Assembly (NCBI GenBank): GCA_965221185.1
Contig: OZ244866.1
Span: forward strand, 2,294,001 to 2,358,000
From: Aldehydirespirator sp965221185
Lineage (GTDB): Bacteria > Actinomycetota > Acidimicrobiia > Acidimicrobiales > Aldehydirespiratoraceae
Length of the DNA stretch: 64,000 bases
Direction: 5' to 3'
Part shown: in pieces, positions 15,461 through 24,759 of the stretch
How the letters are laid out: the number at the start of each line of letters is the position of its first letter
Position numbering within the stretch: position 1 is the stretch's first letter
Made by a program: the position numbers and the translations under genes
The notes under the pieces: model-generated
Seen by the model: only the letters and a program-made list of their open reading frames with translations
What the model was told of the DNA's origin: nothing
Databases searched by the model: none

Positions 15461-16465
15461 TCACCAGCGGGTTTCGCTCGTGGGCGGGCGGTCGAGCAGA
15501 GCGCGGTAGGCCGCCGCGGCGGGGCGGTCCTCCTCGATGACGGCCCGAACCTCCTCGGTGATGGGCATGTCGACACTCAGCGAGCGGGCCAGCGACGCCA
15601 CCACCGGCGTGGACCTCACGCCCTCGGCCACCTGGTCCATGGACGCCACGATCTCACCGATGGTCTCGCCCCGGCCGAGGCGCTCGCCCACATGGCGGTT
15701 CCGGCTCTGGGTGCTGACGCAGGTGGCCACGACGTCGCCGATGCCGGCCAGGCCCGCGAAGGTGAGGGGGTCACCGCCGAGAGCGACCCCGAGGCGGGTC
15801 ATCTCGGCCAGGCCACGGGTGATGAGAGCGGCCCGGGTGTTGTCGCCGGATCCGAGACCGTCGGCGATCCCGGCGGCCAGCGCGATCACGTTCTTGGTGG
15901 CGCCCGCGATCTCCGCGCCGACGACGTCGGTATTGGTGTACACCCGGAAGTCGCTGGCACAGAAGGTGTCGCGGATCTGGTCGGCCAGCGGCTCGTCGGC
16001 CGGCGCCATGGCCAGAACCGCCGCGGCGGCGTGCCCGGCCAAGATCTCCTTGGCCAGGTTCGGCCCGGTCAGCACCCCGATCGGGCGCCCGGGCAGCTCA
16101 TCCGCCACCACCTCGGTCATCCGCTTGCGAGTGTGGCCCTCGAGGCCCTTGGTGAGCGACACGACCGGCGTGCGCTCCCCGATGTGCGGGCGGAGCAGTC
16201 CCAGGGTCTCCCGGAAGCCGTGGGAGGGCACGCCCATCACGACGACGTCGGCGCCGGCCGCGGCCTCAGCGATGTCGGAGGTGGCCCTCAGATCGGGATG
16301 CAGCGCCCGGCCCGGCAGGTAGCGGGGGTTCTCGCCGGTCGAGTTCACGGCGTCAGCCACAGCGGGATCGCGGGCGTACAGGACCGTGGGAGCATTGTGG
16401 GCGCAGAGATGAGCCACGGTGGTGCCCCACGACCCGCCCCCGATCACCGCGACCCGGACGTTCAC
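15461..16465 (-). CDS. gpsA: Glycerol-3-phosphate dehydrogenase [NAD(P)+]
   Basis: 334 aa, the usual GpsA length. It reduces dihydroxyacetone phosphate to sn-glycerol 3-phosphate for phospholipid synthesis. The Rossmann motif VAVIGGGSWGTTVA is at the N-terminus; VVSLTKGLE, LTGPNLAKEI, EIAGATKNVIALAAGIADGL and LAGIGDVVATC with TQSRNRHVGE are family blocks holding the catalytic Lys and substrate-binding residues. GTG at 16465 has AGGG at good spacing. It is divergent from cofC with only 53 bp between starts. Confidence 0.93.
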   Translation of the reverse strand: MNVRVAVIGGGSWGTTVAHLCAHNAPTVLYARDPAVADAVNSTGENPRYLPGRALHPDLRATSDIAEAAAGADVVVMGVPSHGFRETLGLLRPHIGERTPVVSLTKGLEGHTRKRMTEVVADELPGRPIGVLTGPNLAKEILAGHAAAAVLAMAPADEPLADQIRDTFCASDFRVYTNTDVVGAEIAGATKNVIALAAGIADGLGSGDNTRAALITRGLAEMTRLGVALGGDPLTFAGLAGIGDVVATCVSTQSRNRHVGERLGRGETIGEIVASMDQVAEGVRSTPVVASLARSLSVDMPITEEVRAVIEEDRPAAAAYRALLDRPPTSETRW

Positions 16466-16518
16466 AGTTGCAACCCTAGACTCGCCCCACCCCTCGAACG
16501 GATGCCCGGAGGCGCACA

Positions 16519-17145
16519 GTGGCATTGCGACAATCAGTTGAGGAACCCACGACGGCGATCATCGTGCCGATCCGCTCCTTCGCGGGCGCGCTGTCGCGTC
16601 TCACGGGCATGCTCGGCGAGCCCCGCTGCCGCGATCTGATGCGCCTGATGGCGAGCCGGGTGGTGGCCGCGGCCGACGGGCTGCCGGTCCATGTGGCCAC
16701 TGACGACGCCGAGGTAGCCGACTGGGCCTTGGGCTTGGGAGCAGCGGTCGTGCGGGCCGGTCGCCCCGGCTTGACAATTGCGGTCTCCGCGGCCGTCGAC
16801 CAGTTGGCCTCGGCCGGGGTCGAGCGTGTGGTGGTGGCCCACGCCGACCTGGCGCTAGCCCGCACTCTGCGCCCCGCGGTCGGCCCGGGACTGACGATCG
16901 TGCCCGACCGGCAACAAGACGGCTCCAATGTGCTGTGCGTGCCCGCCGCTGCCGGCTTCCGCTTCTCCTACGGTCCGGGCTCCTTCGGGCGCCATGTGGC
17001 CGAGGCCCGCCGGCTCGGGCTGGACGTGACTGTGGTCGAGGACGACTCCCTGGCCGCGGACATCGACCACCCCGAAGATCTGCTGGCCCTGCCGACGAAG
17101 GACCGCCTCGCCCTAGGGCTCGACAGGCTCGTCGTGAGCCCGTGA
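16519..17145 (+). CDS. cofC: CofC/FbiD nucleotidyltransferase of F420 biosynthesis
   Basis: 208 aa with the GT-A-like nucleotidyltransferase fold. AIIVPIRSFAGALSRL is the nucleotide-binding N-terminus, VVVAHADLALAR holds the metal-binding Asp, and PDRQQDGSNVLCVP, FSYGPGSFGRHVAEARRLG and DIDHPEDL match CofC/FbiD. In bacteria the enzyme guanylates phosphoenolpyruvate or phospholactate to start coenzyme F420 synthesis. It supports an F420-using host, in line with the LLM oxidoreductases in the window. Its stop overlaps the next GTG (GTGA). Confidence 0.88.
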   Translation: MALRQSVEEPTTAIIVPIRSFAGALSRLTGMLGEPRCRDLMRLMASRVVAAADGLPVHVATDDAEVADWALGLGAAVVRAGRPGLTIAVSAAVDQLASAGVERVVVAHADLALARTLRPAVGPGLTIVPDRQQDGSNVLCVPAAAGFRFSYGPGSFGRHVAEARRLGLDVTVVEDDSLAADIDHPEDLLALPTKDRLALGLDRLVVSP

Positions 17146-17873
17146 CAACCGTCGACGTGCCCGTGCCGGGCAGGGCGCTGGCGATCGGCGCCCATCCCGA
17201 CGACATCGAGTTCGGCTGCGGGGCGACTCTGGCCAAGTGGGCCGCGGCCGGCTGCGAGGCGAGCCTGCTGGTGTGCACGGACGGATCGAAGGGGACCTGG
17301 GACGCGAACGCCGACATCGCAGCCCTCGTTGAGCGTCGCCAGGCGGAGCAGTCCGAGGCTGCCCGCCGGCTCGGTGCCACCGGTGAAGTGCGCTTTCTTG
17401 GGGAGGTGGACGGGGGGCTGGAGGTGACTATGACTCTGCGCAGCCGGATGGCGAGGATCATCAGGGAGCTGCGCCCCGACGTGGTGTTGGGCCATGACCC
17501 GTTCCAGCGGTGGCGCCTTCATCCCGACCATCGGGCGGCCGGGTTCCTGTGCATGGACGCAGTCGTCGCAGCCCGAGATCCGCACTTCTTCAAGGAGCAC
17601 GGAGTCCCCCACCACCGGCCCGTCGATCTGCTGCTGTTCGAGTGCGAGGCCCCCGACCACGTCGAGCAGGTGGACGCGGTCCACATCGAGGCCAAGGCGC
17701 GCGCCCTGCTCGCGCACGAGAGCCAGTTCCAGAGCACCCACGGCATCGGCCCCCAGGACGACGGGGCGGACGTGGCCGCCTTCCGCTCCCGCGTCCTCGA
17801 CAAGTGCCGAGCCGCCGGGCGTCGCGCCGGCCTGGCCTACGGCGAGGCCTTCAAGCGCGTCGAGCGGGTGTGA
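17142..17873 (+). CDS. PIG-L family deacetylase (LmbE-like)
   Basis: 243 aa. AIGAHPDDIEFGCGATLAKW near the N-terminus carries the zinc-binding AHPDD motif and WRLHPDHRAAG supplies the distal His. The family removes acetyl groups from GlcNAc-type substrates (MshB and Mca in mycothiol metabolism are members). Substrate here is not determined. GTG at 17142 overlaps the cofC stop by four bases, so the two are translationally coupled, although no functional link with F420 is known. Confidence 0.85.
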   Translation: MTTVDVPVPGRALAIGAHPDDIEFGCGATLAKWAAAGCEASLLVCTDGSKGTWDANADIAALVERRQAEQSEAARRLGATGEVRFLGEVDGGLEVTMTLRSRMARIIRELRPDVVLGHDPFQRWRLHPDHRAAGFLCMDAVVAARDPHFFKEHGVPHHRPVDLLLFECEAPDHVEQVDAVHIEAKARALLAHESQFQSTHGIGPQDDGADVAAFRSRVLDKCRAAGRRAGLAYGEAFKRVERV

Positions 17874-17950
17874 GCGGCTCGATGGGCGCAGCCACGCTCC
17901 GGCCCGTTTCATGCCGGCGCGCGTCACGGCGCGGGCTCGATGGCCGAGCG

Positions 17951-19123
17951 GTGGCCGCAGTGGCCGGATCTCGCCGCGTCCTGACACTGGTGTGGATCGC
18001 TGCGCTGCTGGTGAGCGGGTGCGGCGGGGCTGAACCGGACGGCGAGCGTGCCGTCAACCAGAGCGTCGATGCCGCCGACGAGGAACCCGAGGAGGTCGAG
18101 GAGGTCGAGGATGCCGACTCAGCCGGCAACGGGACCCCCGAGCCCAGCAGCGAGACACCGCCCGATGAGACGCCGGGCGCACCGGCCGACGATTCGCCAG
18201 CCGGGACGACAAGCGTGCCCCCGGATCCCGAGTCCGAGGAGGGCACCGCCGTACCCCTGGACGATCCCGAGACGGCAGGGCCGCGGCAGCTGACGTTCAA
18301 CGACGCTGAGGACTGGAACTACGGATGGTCTCCCGATGGCAGCCTCATCGTCTTCACCCGCTACGACGCCGGCGATGAGAGCGGGGATTCTGCCGAGGTG
18401 TTCGTGATGAACGCCGACGGCACCGGAGTGCGCCAGCTCACCAACAACCAAACCGCCGACTGGGGCGGATACTGGTCGCCCGACGGCAGCCGCATCAACT
18501 TCGCGAACTTTGGCCACGCCGACACGGTGGGAGGCGCGGAGGCCTTCGTGATGAACTCCGACGGCACCGGCGTGCGTCAGCTGACCAACGACGACACCGA
18601 CGACTGGCCCGGCAACTGGTCGCCCGACGGAACCCGAATGCTGCTGATCAGCTTCCGCGACGGCGACGGTGAGATCTTCATCGTCGACGCCGACGGCTCC
18701 AACCCAATCCAGCTGACCGACAACGATGTCAACGAATGGAACGCATCCTGGTCCCCTGACGGCACGCGAATAGCTTTCGAGACCGACCAGGACGGCGACC
18801 AGGAGATCTTCGTGATGAACGCCGACGGCACCGGCGTGCGCCAACTGACCAACAACGACGCCCAAGACTGGGCTCCCCTGTGGTCGCCTGACGGCACCCG
18901 AATAGCCTTCGACAGCGACCGCTACAGCTCGCCGGACGTGAACTCCGCCTACGGCCCCGCCGACGTGGTGATCATGAACGCCGACGGCTCCGGAGTGACA
19001 CGACTGACGCACCACGACGCCTACGACTCGGGTGGATTCTGGTCGCCGGACGGCACCCTGATCGCCTTCAGCAGCGACCGCGACGGTGACATGGAGATCT
19101 TCGTGATAGAGGTCGACGGCTAG
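17951..19123 (+). CDS. Lipoprotein with TolB/PD40-type beta-propeller
   Basis: 390 aa. A short signal (RRVLTLVWIAALLVSGC) ends in a lipobox Cys at about residue 24, followed by about 85 residues of acidic, Pro-rich linker (repeated EEVE, then ETPPDETPG). The rest is six WSPDG repeats of about 40-50 aa with the pattern MNADGTGVRQLTN then WSPDGTRIAF, a TolB-like propeller. It should sit on the outer face of the membrane; ligand unknown. GTG 17951 gives a standard-length signal; ATG 17882 is an alternative that adds 23 residues. Confidence 0.8.
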   Translation: MAAVAGSRRVLTLVWIAALLVSGCGGAEPDGERAVNQSVDAADEEPEEVEEVEDADSAGNGTPEPSSETPPDETPGAPADDSPAGTTSVPPDPESEEGTAVPLDDPETAGPRQLTFNDAEDWNYGWSPDGSLIVFTRYDAGDESGDSAEVFVMNADGTGVRQLTNNQTADWGGYWSPDGSRINFANFGHADTVGGAEAFVMNSDGTGVRQLTNDDTDDWPGNWSPDGTRMLLISFRDGDGEIFIVDADGSNPIQLTDNDVNEWNASWSPDGTRIAFETDQDGDQEIFVMNADGTGVRQLTNNDAQDWAPLWSPDGTRIAFDSDRYSSPDVNSAYGPADVVIMNADGSGVTRLTHHDAYDSGGFWSPDGTLIAFSSDRDGDMEIFVIEVDG

Positions 19124-19226
19124 GGTGGACGTCGCCGCCAGGCATGAGGACGGGTCGCGGCACCGATTCCATGCGCTCTGACAGAGCGAGAGGGCGCGTC
19201 GATTCAGGCGCTACCGTCGGCGTGTC

Positions 19227-21656
19227 ATGAACGAGGCTGTCGGCAGCTTCAGCGGCGAGCCGGCCGGGCTGAGCACGGCGGAAGTCGAACAGCGCAGGCG
19301 CGAGGGGCGCACCAACGACGTGCCCGACGCGCCGGTGCGCACGGTGGGCGAGATCGTGCGCAACAACGTGCTCACCCCGGTCAACGCCATCATCGGCTCG
19401 ATGTTCGTGCTGATCATGGTGGCGGGCTTCCCGGCCGACGCCCTGTTCGCTGGCGTCGTGGTGTCGAACAGCGTCATCGGCATCGCCCAGGAGCTCAAGG
19501 CCCGCCGCACTCTGCACAAGCTAGCCGTGCTGTCGGCGCCCCGGGCCCGAGTGGTGCGCGACGGCGAGGCGCGCGAGGTGGGGACAAGCGAGGTCGTGGC
19601 CGACGATGTCTTGGAGCTGCGGCCCGGTGACCAGGTGGTGGTGGACGGCGAGGTGGTGGCGACTCGCGGCCTCGCGATCGACGAGTCGCTGCTGACCGGT
19701 GAGAGCGACCCCGTCGACAAGGCCCCCGGAGACGGCGTGATGTCGGGGTCGTTCGTCAGCGCGGGCGCTGGCTGGTACCGGGCCACCGCCATCGGCTCCG
19801 ACTCTTACGCAGCCCGTTTGTCGGAGGAGGCCCGCCAATTCAAGCTGGTCGGAAGCGAACTCAAGGGCGGCGTGAACGTAATCCTGCGCCGCCTCACATG
19901 GATCATCCCGCTGGCGGCGGTGCTGCTGCTGGGGAGGCTGCTGGGGACAGAGGATCGCTGGCAGGAGGCCCTGCGGGGCACGGTCGCGGCCGCAGTGGCC
20001 ATGGTGCCCGACGGGCTGGTGCTGCTGACCAGCCTCGCGTTCATCACCGGAGTCGTCGCACTGGCCCGCCGTCAGGCGCTGGCCAAGGAGTTGGCGTCGG
20101 TAGAGCTGCTGGCAAGGGTGGACACGCTGTGCCTCGACAAGACGGGCACCATCACCACGGGGGAGATCTCGTACGGGCACGCCGAGCCGCTCGGCTCGGC
20201 CACCGAGACCGAGGCGACCGAAACGCTGGCCGCGCTGGCGTCGGCCGACCCGGCCCCCAATTCCACCCTGGCCGCCGTCGCCGCCGCGGTGGGCGGCCGG
20301 CCCGACGGATGGGAGCTGGGCCACAGCGTGCCGTTCTCGTCGTCCCGCAAGTGGGCCGCGGCCAGCTTCGAGGGTCGGGGCACCTACCACCTTGGCGCGC
20401 CCGACGTGCTGCTGGGGGCCGGCGACGCGAGCGACGCGGCCCGGGCCAAGGCCGCAGTCGCCTCCGCCGACGGCGACAGGGTGCTGGTGGTGACCCGCTC
20501 CAAGGTTCCCGAGCCGTCCGACGACAGCCTGCCCGGGGACCGGGAGCCGGTGTGCCTCGTGTATCTCGGCGACACGATCCGCTCCGACGCTCCGGAGATC
20601 TTCGCCTACTTCCGCGATCAGGGCGTCGACCTGAAGGTCATCTCGGGCGACCACCCGGCCACCGTGGCCGCGGTCGCCCACCGGGCCGGCATCACCGGCG
20701 ACCCGGAGGGCGACGCCGAGGGTGGGGCCGGCACCCCGGGCCGGCGGCATGTGCCCGCATTCGATGCCCGCCAGCTTCCCGACGATCCCGACGATCTGGC
20801 CGACGCCCTGGAGTCGATCACCGTGTTCGGGCGAGTCGACCCGCACCAGAAGCGGGCCATGGTGCACGCCCTGCAGTCCCGGGGGCGCACGGTGGCCATG
20901 ACCGGCGACGGCGTCAACGATGTGCTCGCCCTCAAGGACGCCGACATGGGCATCGCCATGGGCACCGGATCCTCCGCGGCCAGAGCCGTGGCCCAGCTCG
21001 TGCTGCTAGACAACCGATTCGCGACGCTGCCTCGGGTGCTGGCCGAGGGCCGCCGGGTGATCAACAACATCGAGCGGGTCGCCAACCTGTTCATCACCAA
21101 GGCGGCCTACGCGGTGCTGCTCACCGTGCTGATCGGTGTCGCCGGCTCTCCGTTCCCGTTCCTGCCCCGCCATCTCACGCTGATCGGCACCTTCTCCGTC
21201 GGCGTGCCAGGATTCTTCCTGGCCCTGGCCCCAAACCACCGCCTGGTCAGGCCCGGCTTCCTGGGCCGGGTGCTGCGCTTCTCGCTGCCGGCGGGCGCGG
21301 TGGCCGGGGCCGCGACGTTCGCCCTGTATGAGATCGTGCGCCGCCTCGACGGCGTCAGCCTTGACGAGGCCCGCACGTCGGCCACCATGACGCTGCTGGG
21401 CATCGGCTTGGTGATACTGCTGCTCATCAGCCGCCCGCTGCGGCCTTGGAAGGCCGGGCTGGCCGCGGCCATGGCCGCGTCCTACGGGGTGGCGATGGCC
21501 TGGCCGTTCCTCCGGGAGTTCTTCCAGCTGGACGTACCGTCGCTTGCGGCGTGGCTGTGGGTGCTGGGCACCGTGGCGGTCGGCGGTGCCGGGGCATGGG
21601 GCGCCGTCGAGATGAGGGAGCAGATCGCGGCCCGGCGCCGAGGCGTCGGAGCGTGA
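19227..21656 (+). CDS. P-type cation ATPase, CtpE-like
   Basis: 809 aa, all landmarks of a P-type ATPase: LLTGESDPVDKAPGD (actuator), the phosphorylated Asp in CLDKTGTITTGE, and the hinge MTGDGVNDVLALKDADMGIAMG. AMVPDGLVLLTSLAF in the membrane domain resembles mycobacterial CtpE, a calcium-uptake pump, so Ca2+ is the best guess. About eight to ten membrane helices. ATG at 19227. The stop overlaps the start of the next gene (GTGA). Confidence 0.88.
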   Translation: MNEAVGSFSGEPAGLSTAEVEQRRREGRTNDVPDAPVRTVGEIVRNNVLTPVNAIIGSMFVLIMVAGFPADALFAGVVVSNSVIGIAQELKARRTLHKLAVLSAPRARVVRDGEAREVGTSEVVADDVLELRPGDQVVVDGEVVATRGLAIDESLLTGESDPVDKAPGDGVMSGSFVSAGAGWYRATAIGSDSYAARLSEEARQFKLVGSELKGGVNVILRRLTWIIPLAAVLLLGRLLGTEDRWQEALRGTVAAAVAMVPDGLVLLTSLAFITGVVALARRQALAKELASVELLARVDTLCLDKTGTITTGEISYGHAEPLGSATETEATETLAALASADPAPNSTLAAVAAAVGGRPDGWELGHSVPFSSSRKWAAASFEGRGTYHLGAPDVLLGAGDASDAARAKAAVASADGDRVLVVTRSKVPEPSDDSLPGDREPVCLVYLGDTIRSDAPEIFAYFRDQGVDLKVISGDHPATVAAVAHRAGITGDPEGDAEGGAGTPGRRHVPAFDARQLPDDPDDLADALESITVFGRVDPHQKRAMVHALQSRGRTVAMTGDGVNDVLALKDADMGIAMGTGSSAARAVAQLVLLDNRFATLPRVLAEGRRVINNIERVANLFITKAAYAVLLTVLIGVAGSPFPFLPRHLTLIGTFSVGVPGFFLALAPNHRLVRPGFLGRVLRFSLPAGAVAGAATFALYEIVRRLDGVSLDEARTSATMTLLGIGLVILLLISRPLRPWKAGLAAAMAASYGVAMAWPFLREFFQLDVPSLAAWLWVLGTVAVGGAGAWGAVEMREQIAARRRGVGA

Positions 21657-22318
21657 GCCGGGACGTTCTCGTCTTAGGCGGGGGTCACCCCGGCGCGGCT
21701 CTCGCAGCCGAGTTGTCTGGCAACGTGCTGCTGGTCGCGCCGCAAGCCCACGATGTGGATGACGGCTTCGTGGACCGGCTGAGCCGCCCCGGCGGCGACC
21801 CGGTGGACGGCCTCGACATGGTGGTGCATGCCCTGTATCCGGAACACAGCCGGACACCGGCACGCATCGACGAGATGACCGAAGATGATTGGGCTGCCGC
21901 CTGCGACGCGCCGCTGGAGGCCGGCATCCGCCTGGCCCGCGGCGCATACCGTCACCTGGCGGCCCGGCACGGGACGATCGTCTTCTGCGTACCGCTGGTC
22001 GGTGCCGCCGGTGCGGCCGGTTTCTCGGCGCTGGCCGGGCTGGCCGAGGGCCTGCGGATCCTGGCCCGCTCCCTGGCCCGCGGCTGGGGGGCCGCCGGCA
22101 TCAGGGCGCACGCGGTGACCCTTCACCCGTCCATGTTCCTGGCCCCCGAGCACGCAGCCTCCGCGGTCGAGGCCAACGCCCTGCACGATCCCGCGCTGGG
22201 CCGGCTGCCCTCGGTGGCCGAGATTGCCGCAGTGATCGACAGCCTCGCCGGCCCCGCCACCACGGGCCTTACCGGCGCGTCGCTGGTGATGGATGGCGGC
22301 GCCTGGATGGCCGGATGA
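21653..22318 (+). CDS. Degenerate SDR-like protein without catalytic Tyr/Lys
   Basis: 221 aa of short-chain dehydrogenase character: VLVLGGGHPGAALAAEL replaces the usual TGxxxGIG, and the end (GLTGASLVMDGGAWMAG) is the typical SDR C-terminus. Where SDRs have YxxxK this protein reads GFSALAGLAEGL, so Tyr is Phe and Lys is absent. It is probably not an active oxidoreductase of the usual kind. It is coupled by a GTGA overlap to the ATPase and by ATGA to a normal SDR downstream, so it may act as a partner subunit of that enzyme (inference). Confidence 0.7.
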   Translation: MSRDVLVLGGGHPGAALAAELSGNVLLVAPQAHDVDDGFVDRLSRPGGDPVDGLDMVVHALYPEHSRTPARIDEMTEDDWAAACDAPLEAGIRLARGAYRHLAARHGTIVFCVPLVGAAGAAGFSALAGLAEGLRILARSLARGWGAAGIRAHAVTLHPSMFLAPEHAASAVEANALHDPALGRLPSVAEIAAVIDSLAGPATTGLTGASLVMDGGAWMAG

Positions 22319-23094
22319 CCCCGGAACCGACCATCGGAGTGCTCGACGGCCAGGTCGCGGTGGTGACCGGTGCCGGCCAGGGCGTCGGCGCCGGCATCGC
22401 TCGAGCGCTGGCCGACGCCGGCGCCGCGGTGGTGATCGCCACCCGGCGGGCGGTCACCGGCGAGCCCGTCGCAGAGTCGATCCGGGCCGCCGGGCACGAA
22501 GCCGTCTTCGTGCGCTGCGACGTGACCGCCCCCGGCGAAGTCCAAACCGCGGTAGCCGAGGCCGTCGAACGCTTCGGCGGGCTCGACGTGATGGTCCACA
22601 ACGCGGTGTCGCCTCCGGGGCCGTCCGGTCCTGTGCAGATCACCGGCAGCGACACGATCCGTGCCCAGATTGCCACCTCCACCACCGCGGCCTTCCGGTG
22701 TGCGCGGGCCTCGCTGGTGCACCTCCGCCGCAGGCCCGGCACCATGATCCTGCTCACGTCGCCCGCAGGTGTTGAGGGATCCGCCAACCTGCCCGTGTAC
22801 GCCACGGTGAAGGCGGCCCAGCGCGGGATCCTCAAGAGCCTGGCCCGGGAGTGGGGACCCCAAGGCGTGAGGGTGAACGCCATCGCGCCGGTTGCCCGCA
22901 CGCCGGCCATGGACGCCGCCGTGACCGCTGTTCCCGCGTTGGAGACGCGTCTCGTGGCCCGCACCCCGCTGGGGCGCTTGGGCGACGCTGCCGCCGACAT
23001 CGGACCGGTAGCGGTGTTCCTGGCATCCAACCGCGCCCGCTACATCACCGGCCAGACCATCGTGGCCGACGGCGGAGGCTTCCTGGGCTTGTAG
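22315..23094 (+). CDS. SDR family oxidoreductase
   Basis: 259 aa, classical short-chain dehydrogenase. VVTGAGQGVGAGIA is the NAD(P)-binding motif, VHNAV stands for NNAG, and YATVKAAQRGILKSLAREWG holds the catalytic Tyr and Lys. YITGQTIVADGGGFLGL is the standard C-terminus. Start ATG 22315 overlaps the previous stop. Substrate unknown. Pairing with the degenerate SDR suggests a common role. Confidence 0.88.
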   Translation: MTPEPTIGVLDGQVAVVTGAGQGVGAGIARALADAGAAVVIATRRAVTGEPVAESIRAAGHEAVFVRCDVTAPGEVQTAVAEAVERFGGLDVMVHNAVSPPGPSGPVQITGSDTIRAQIATSTTAAFRCARASLVHLRRRPGTMILLTSPAGVEGSANLPVYATVKAAQRGILKSLAREWGPQGVRVNAIAPVARTPAMDAAVTAVPALETRLVARTPLGRLGDAAADIGPVAVFLASNRARYITGQTIVADGGGFLGL

Positions 23095-23144
23095 GGACGG
23101 CCCGTGGCGGGCGTGGGAATCGGCCGGGTGCTAGACCAATCGCC

Positions 23145-24020
23145 GTGGCCGAGGTCCATCTTCTCGTCAGCCCCCGGGGAGGCAGGGGCCGCGCTGCCGC
23201 GGCCGGCCCCATCGTTCGCCGGGTGATCGAACAGGCCGGCCACACACCGGTTGACGTCAGCGGGGCCTCCGCGGAGGGGTCAGCGGCTGCGGCCCGGGCC
23301 GCGGTGTCCGCCGGCGCCGAGCGGCTCATTGCCGTGGGGGGCGACGGAACGGTGCACCTGGCCGTCCAGGGAGTGGCCGGGACCGGCGCCATCCTCGGAA
23401 TAGTGCCGGTAGGAACCGGCAACGACTTCGCCCGGGCCTTCGGCTTGTTCGGCGCCAGCGTCGAGGAGGCCGCAGCCAGGGCCCTGGGCCCGTCCCGGCC
23501 CGTGGACGCCATTCGCACCGACCGTCAGAGGTGGGTGACGTTCAACGTGACCGGCGGATTCAGTGTGGATGTGAACGTCCGGGCGGATCGGCTGCGCTTC
23601 CCCAAGGGTCCGAGCCGTTACACAGTGGCCACTCTTCTCACCATGCCGGGGCTGCGCCACCGCAGGCTGGCCGTCACCGTCGATGGACAGCGGCACGAAT
23701 ACCGCAGCGCCCTCTACGCGGTGGCCAACACGCCGACGTTCGGCGGTGGCATGGCGATCTGCCCCGACGCGGACCCGTGCGACGGACTGCTGGACGTCGC
23801 GGTGGTCGGCCCCGCGAGCCGCATCACCATGCTGCGCCTGCTGCCGAAGGTGTTCGACGGGGGCCATGTGGGCCACCCTCACGTGCACATGCTGCGAGGA
23901 CGCACTGTTGCCATCGAGGGCGAGCCCATGGAACTCGTCGGCGACGGCGAGGCGATCGGGACGGTACCGATCAGGCTGGAGGCTGCGCCCGGCGCGCTGA
24001 GGCTCGCCGCCGACGGGTGA
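23145..24020 (+). CDS. Diacylglycerol kinase-like lipid kinase
   Basis: 291 aa, DAGK catalytic family (YegS/DgkB type). IAVGGDGTVHLAVQGVAG carries the GGDGT nucleotide motif, and VPVGTGNDFARAFGL and NTPTFGGGMAICPDADPCDGLLDV are the other conserved blocks. Such enzymes phosphorylate diacylglycerol or related lipids at the inner membrane face. GTG 23145 gives the N-terminus VAEVHLLVSPRGGRGRA expected for the family. Its last 50 bp overlap the convergent CysQ-like gene. Confidence 0.85.
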   Translation: MAEVHLLVSPRGGRGRAAAAGPIVRRVIEQAGHTPVDVSGASAEGSAAAARAAVSAGAERLIAVGGDGTVHLAVQGVAGTGAILGIVPVGTGNDFARAFGLFGASVEEAAARALGPSRPVDAIRTDRQRWVTFNVTGGFSVDVNVRADRLRFPKGPSRYTVATLLTMPGLRHRRLAVTVDGQRHEYRSALYAVANTPTFGGGMAICPDADPCDGLLDVAVVGPASRITMLRLLPKVFDGGHVGHPHVHMLRGRTVAIEGEPMELVGDGEAIGTVPIRLEAAPGALRLAADG

Positions 24021-24759
24021 CCGGAGCGAGGGCTTCGAGCAGCTCCTCAGCAAAGTCGGGGCGACAGATGACGAGCCCGGGCGTGTGCGGGTTCGGGTTG
24101 TTGAACCGCAGCGGCGCGCCTTCGAGGCACGAGACGTGCAAGCCCGCTGCAAGCGCCACCGCCGCGGGGGCGCACGTGTCCCACTCGTAGAGCCCGCCCG
24201 CATGCACATAGGCGTCCATCTCTCCGCGCACCACCGCCATCGCTTTGACCCCGGCCGAGCCCATGGCCAGCACCTCGGCGTCGAGGTTCTGGGTCAGCCT
24301 GCGGCCGTCGATGTGACCCCGGGACCTGGCCACCACCACCCTGCGACGCCCCACGCGGCACATGGTCGGCCGCGGCGGCGGATCGGTGGCGAACGTCGAG
24401 TTCCAGGCGGGCACGGCCACCGCGGCGGCGGTGGGCACGCCCCGCTGACACAGCGCCACGTGCACCGACCATGCCCCGGACACGCCGAAGTCGCTGGAGC
24501 CGTCGAGGGGGTCGACGATCCAGACCCGTTCAGCGTCCAAGCGCCGCCCGTCGTCTCGACCCTCCTCGGACAGCACAGCGTCATCGGGCCGGTGACGGCG
24601 CAGTTCTTCGGCGAGGAACTCGTGTGCGTGCCGGTCGCCTGCGGTCTCCAACCCCCAGCCCTTGGGCGCCGACGGGTCGTCCAGAAGATCGAGCAGCAGC
24701 TGCCCGGTGTCGTGGGCCAGTCGCGTCGCCAGGGCGTGGTCGTCCGCCGCGGCTGTCAC
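23971..24759 (-). CDS. Inositol monophosphatase/CysQ-family phosphatase
   Basis: 262 aa of the FIG superfamily of Mg-dependent phosphatases. SEEGRDD and WIVDPLDGSSDFGVSG form the metal site (DPxDGT motif), and YEWDTCAPAAVALAAGL is the second motif. It is closest in look to CysQ, which removes the 3'-phosphate from PAP or PAPS; inositol phosphates are also possible. GTG 24759 overlaps the stop of the upstream methyltransferase (GTGA), so they form an operon. Confidence 0.82.
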   Translation of the reverse strand: MTAAADDHALATRLAHDTGQLLLDLLDDPSAPKGWGLETAGDRHAHEFLAEELRRHRPDDAVLSEEGRDDGRRLDAERVWIVDPLDGSSDFGVSGAWSVHVALCQRGVPTAAAVAVPAWNSTFATDPPPRPTMCRVGRRRVVVARSRGHIDGRRLTQNLDAEVLAMGSAGVKAMAVVRGEMDAYVHAGGLYEWDTCAPAAVALAAGLHVSCLEGAPLRFNNPNPHTPGLVICRPDFAEELLEALAPVTRRRRASARRAQPPA

